Assembly (NCBI RefSeq): GCF_951230135.1
Contig: NZ_CATNVC010000005.1
Span: 100,667-164,666 of the forward strand
Length of the DNA: 64,000 nt
Reading direction: 5' to 3'
Source of the DNA: Butyricicoccus sp. Marseille-Q5471
Lineage (GTDB): Bacteria > Bacillota > Clostridia > Oscillospirales > Butyricicoccaceae
The notes beneath the pieces were generated by a model that ran no database searches, was not told the DNA's origin, and saw only the letters and a list, made by a program, of their open reading frames with translations. Both the position numbers and the translations under genes were made by a program. This document shows positions 62,611 to 64,000 of this stretch, in pieces; position 1 is the stretch's first letter, and the number at the start of each line of letters is the position of its first letter.

Positions 62611-63522
62611 ATGAAAATTGCATTTGACGTAGACGTACTGGCCAAGCAGATGTCGATCAACGACATGGTGCATCAGGTGGCTGAGTGGGGTTACAAGTAC
62701 ATCGAGCAGTCCCCCCATCCGCGTATCAACCCGTTTTATAAGCACCCGCTGTTCTCCCAGGAGTGCGAGCAGGAATACCGCAAGGCGCTGGCCGAAACCG
62801 GCGTAGAGATTTCCTCGTTTATCGTCGTGTACCGCTGGTCGGGCCCGACCGAGGAGCAGCGTCAGCTGGCCGTTGCCAACTGGAAGAAGATTGTTGAGAT
62901 TGCCGTCAACATGGGCGTGCAGGTCATCAACACCGAGCTTTCCGGCGACCCCAAGCAGCAGGAAATCTGCAACGGTATGTGGTTCCGCTCGATGGAAGAG
63001 CTGCTGCCGCTGTTTGAAAAGGAAGGCATCCGCGTTGAGATTCAGTCTCACCCCTACGACTTCTGCGAGCTGAACAATGAGACCTGCGACATGGTCAAGT
63101 CCTTCCGCTCCAAAAACCTCGGCTACGTTTACTCCTCGCCCCACGGCTTCTTCTACGATCAGGGCAAGGGCGACGTGCGCTCGATGCTCCAGTATGCGGG
63201 CGACGAGCTGACTCATGTTCTGTTTGCCGATACCTACAACCAGACCATGGACTGCCGCTATATCGTCAATCCGCCCTGGCTGGGACAGACCGATGCAGTC
63301 GTTCACCAGCACCTTGCAATGGGCGAGGGCGATGTGAACTTCCCCGGCATCTTCGAGACGCTGCGCGACATGGATTTTGCGAACAAGCAGCTGAAGGCTG
63401 ACGCACCCAAGCTTGGCGGCGACAACATCGCGTGCGTGTCGATGTTCGGCTTCCCCGAGAAGATGGCAAAGCAGGCTCCCGAAGCGCGTGAGCGCATCGA
63501 GCGCGAGCTGCTCGGCAAGTAA
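62611..63522 (+). CDS. Sugar phosphate isomerase/epimerase-like TIM-barrel protein (IolE/IolI type)
   Basis: 303 residues of the AP-endonuclease-2/xylose-isomerase-like fold. Glu and His metal-ligand positions are visible in KYIEQSPHPR, NTELSGD, RVEIQSHPYDF and HVLFADTYNQ. This family covers inosose dehydratase (IolE), inosose isomerase (IolI), hydroxypyruvate isomerase and tagatose epimerases; the exact substrate cannot be read. It stands alone behind its promoter, convergent with a sugar-type binding-protein gene, and not far from the symporter region. Start ATG follows AGAAGGAG. Confidence 0.8.
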   Translation: MKIAFDVDVLAKQMSINDMVHQVAEWGYKYIEQSPHPRINPFYKHPLFSQECEQEYRKALAETGVEISSFIVVYRWSGPTEEQRQLAVANWKKIVEIAVNMGVQVINTELSGDPKQQEICNGMWFRSMEELLPLFEKEGIRVEIQSHPYDFCELNNETCDMVKSFRSKNLGYVYSSPHGFFYDQGKGDVRSMLQYAGDELTHVLFADTYNQTMDCRYIVNPPWLGQTDAVVHQHLAMGEGDVNFPGIFETLRDMDFANKQLKADAPKLGGDNIACVSMFGFPEKMAKQAPEARERIERELLGK

Positions 63523-63529
63523 ATAAAGC

Positions 63530-63564
63530 AACACCCCGAAGCGTAAGCTCCGGGGTGTTTTTTT
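63530..63564. terminator. Bidirectional terminator
   Basis: AACACCCCGAAGC pairs with GCTCCGGGGTGTT (one mismatch), loop GTAA, with T7; it lies between convergent genes. Confidence 0.88.
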
Positions 63565-63572
63565 GCTGTAAC

Positions 63573-64000
63573 TCAGATATCCTTGCCGGCCTTGAAGTCG
63601 GCAACGTTGTCCATGGTCACGAGTGCGGCCTTGGTCTTGGTGTGTGCTTCGAGGGTCTTGCCGTCGAGTACGTCGAGGCAGGCCTGGATCGCGGCTTCCG
63701 CCTGCAGATTCGGGTACTGCGCAACAGAGCCGGCCAGTGTGCCTGCTTCAATCGCGGCGATGTCATCGGAGGATGCGTCAAAGTCGAACACCTGCACCTT
63801 GCCCGCAAATCCGCCCTGCTCGATTGCCTGAATCGCGCCCTGACCCATCTCGGCGTTGATTGCCCAGACGACGTTTACCTCAGGGTTGGAGGACAGCACG
63901 TTCTGCATGACATTGAACGCTTCGTTGCGATCGCAGCGTGCGGTCTGGGACGCGACAACCGAGAACGCGTCGCACTGATCCTTAAAGCCGTTGAGGCGGT
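63573..64000 (-). CDS. Sugar-type ABC transporter substrate-binding protein, 5' end beyond window
   Basis: The frame is open from the stop at 63573 to the right edge, so only the C-terminal 142 or so residues are visible. The type I binding fold of RbsB-like proteins is clear: QTARCDRNEAFNVMQNVLSSNPEVNVVWAINAEMGQGAIQAIEQGG, VFDFDASSDDIAAIEAGTLAGSVAQYPNLQAEAAIQACLDVLDGK. It is distinct from the binding protein at 47416. The ligand is presumably sugar-like. The companion permease genes would lie outside the window. Confidence 0.85.
   Translation of the reverse strand, partial: RLNGFKDQCDAFSVVASQTARCDRNEAFNVMQNVLSSNPEVNVVWAINAEMGQGAIQAIEQGGFAGKVQVFDFDASSDDIAAIEAGTLAGSVAQYPNLQAEAAIQACLDVLDGKTLEAHTKTKAALVTMDNVADFKAGKDI

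Overview
The window looks like a chromosomal segment of a GC-rich Clostridia bacterium of the Oscillospiraceae/Butyricicoccaceae type. The reasons are: a Firmicutes-type L27 with a cleavable N-terminal extension beside the Prp protease, a WalRK-YycHI-WalJ locus, paired GlgC/GlgD, a YlxM-Ffh pair, a spore-coat-like CotF protein, strong AGGAGG ribosome binding sites and many TTGACA-17-TATAAT promoters. The genus is not determined. No phage, insertion sequence, CRISPR array or rRNA was seen. There is one tRNA gene, tRNA-Val(CAC).

Layout. 1-845 holds the end of an O-antigen-ligase-like polymerase gene. 0.9-7.6 kb is a complete phosphate operon, pstS-pstC-pstA-pstB-phoU-phoB-phoR, behind a Pho-box-like array; its PstS has the two halves of the protein in swapped order. 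7.6-24.3 kb is mostly housekeeping: a CotF-like gene, rplU-prp-rpmA-obgE, rpiA, two M16 peptidases with lgt and folD, ylxM-ffh-rpsP-khpA-rimM-trmD, a PfkB sugar kinase, then (minus strand) a lipase, rlmH, walJ and murA. 24.5-31.6 kb continues that minus-strand series upstream: yycI, yycH, walK, walR, a Nudix hydrolase and a GH13 amylase. 31.8-40.5 kb is a glycogen operon, glgB-glgC-glgD-glgA-glgP, whose branching enzyme carries a Lys/Ala/Thr repeat tail. 40.8-46.9 kb holds cinA, thiI, a membrane protein of unknown function, a cysteine desulfurase, a GNAT acetyltransferase and a Dus-family enzyme.

47.2-60.6 kb is the most unusual region. It holds three different uroporphyrinogen-decarboxylase/MtaA-like proteins, a DUF1638 protein, a hydantoinase-like ASKHA ATPase overlapping a RACo-type ferredoxin/ASKHA corrinoid activator, a CobW-type GTPase, an SGLT-like sodium symporter, an AraC regulator and an orphan sugar-type solute-binding lipoprotein. 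This is the accessory set of a corrinoid-dependent methyl-transfer (demethylation) system, but no corrinoid protein and no MttB-like substrate methyltransferase lies in the window. Two promoters about 10 kb apart on opposite strands, one for the binding protein and one for the symporter/UroD-like operon, share the same architecture: TTGCAW-17-TAKRAT, then a palindrome centred on ATTTGGCCAAAT exactly 30 bp after the -10 box, then an identical 12-mer. They very probably answer to the same regulator.

60.9-64.0 kb holds purA, tRNA-Val, an IolE/IolI-like TIM-barrel epimerase and, cut by the right edge, a second sugar-type binding protein. The sugar-type transporters and epimerase suggest, as inference only, that the substrate of the methyl-transfer region may be a methylated sugar, cyclitol or similar polar compound.
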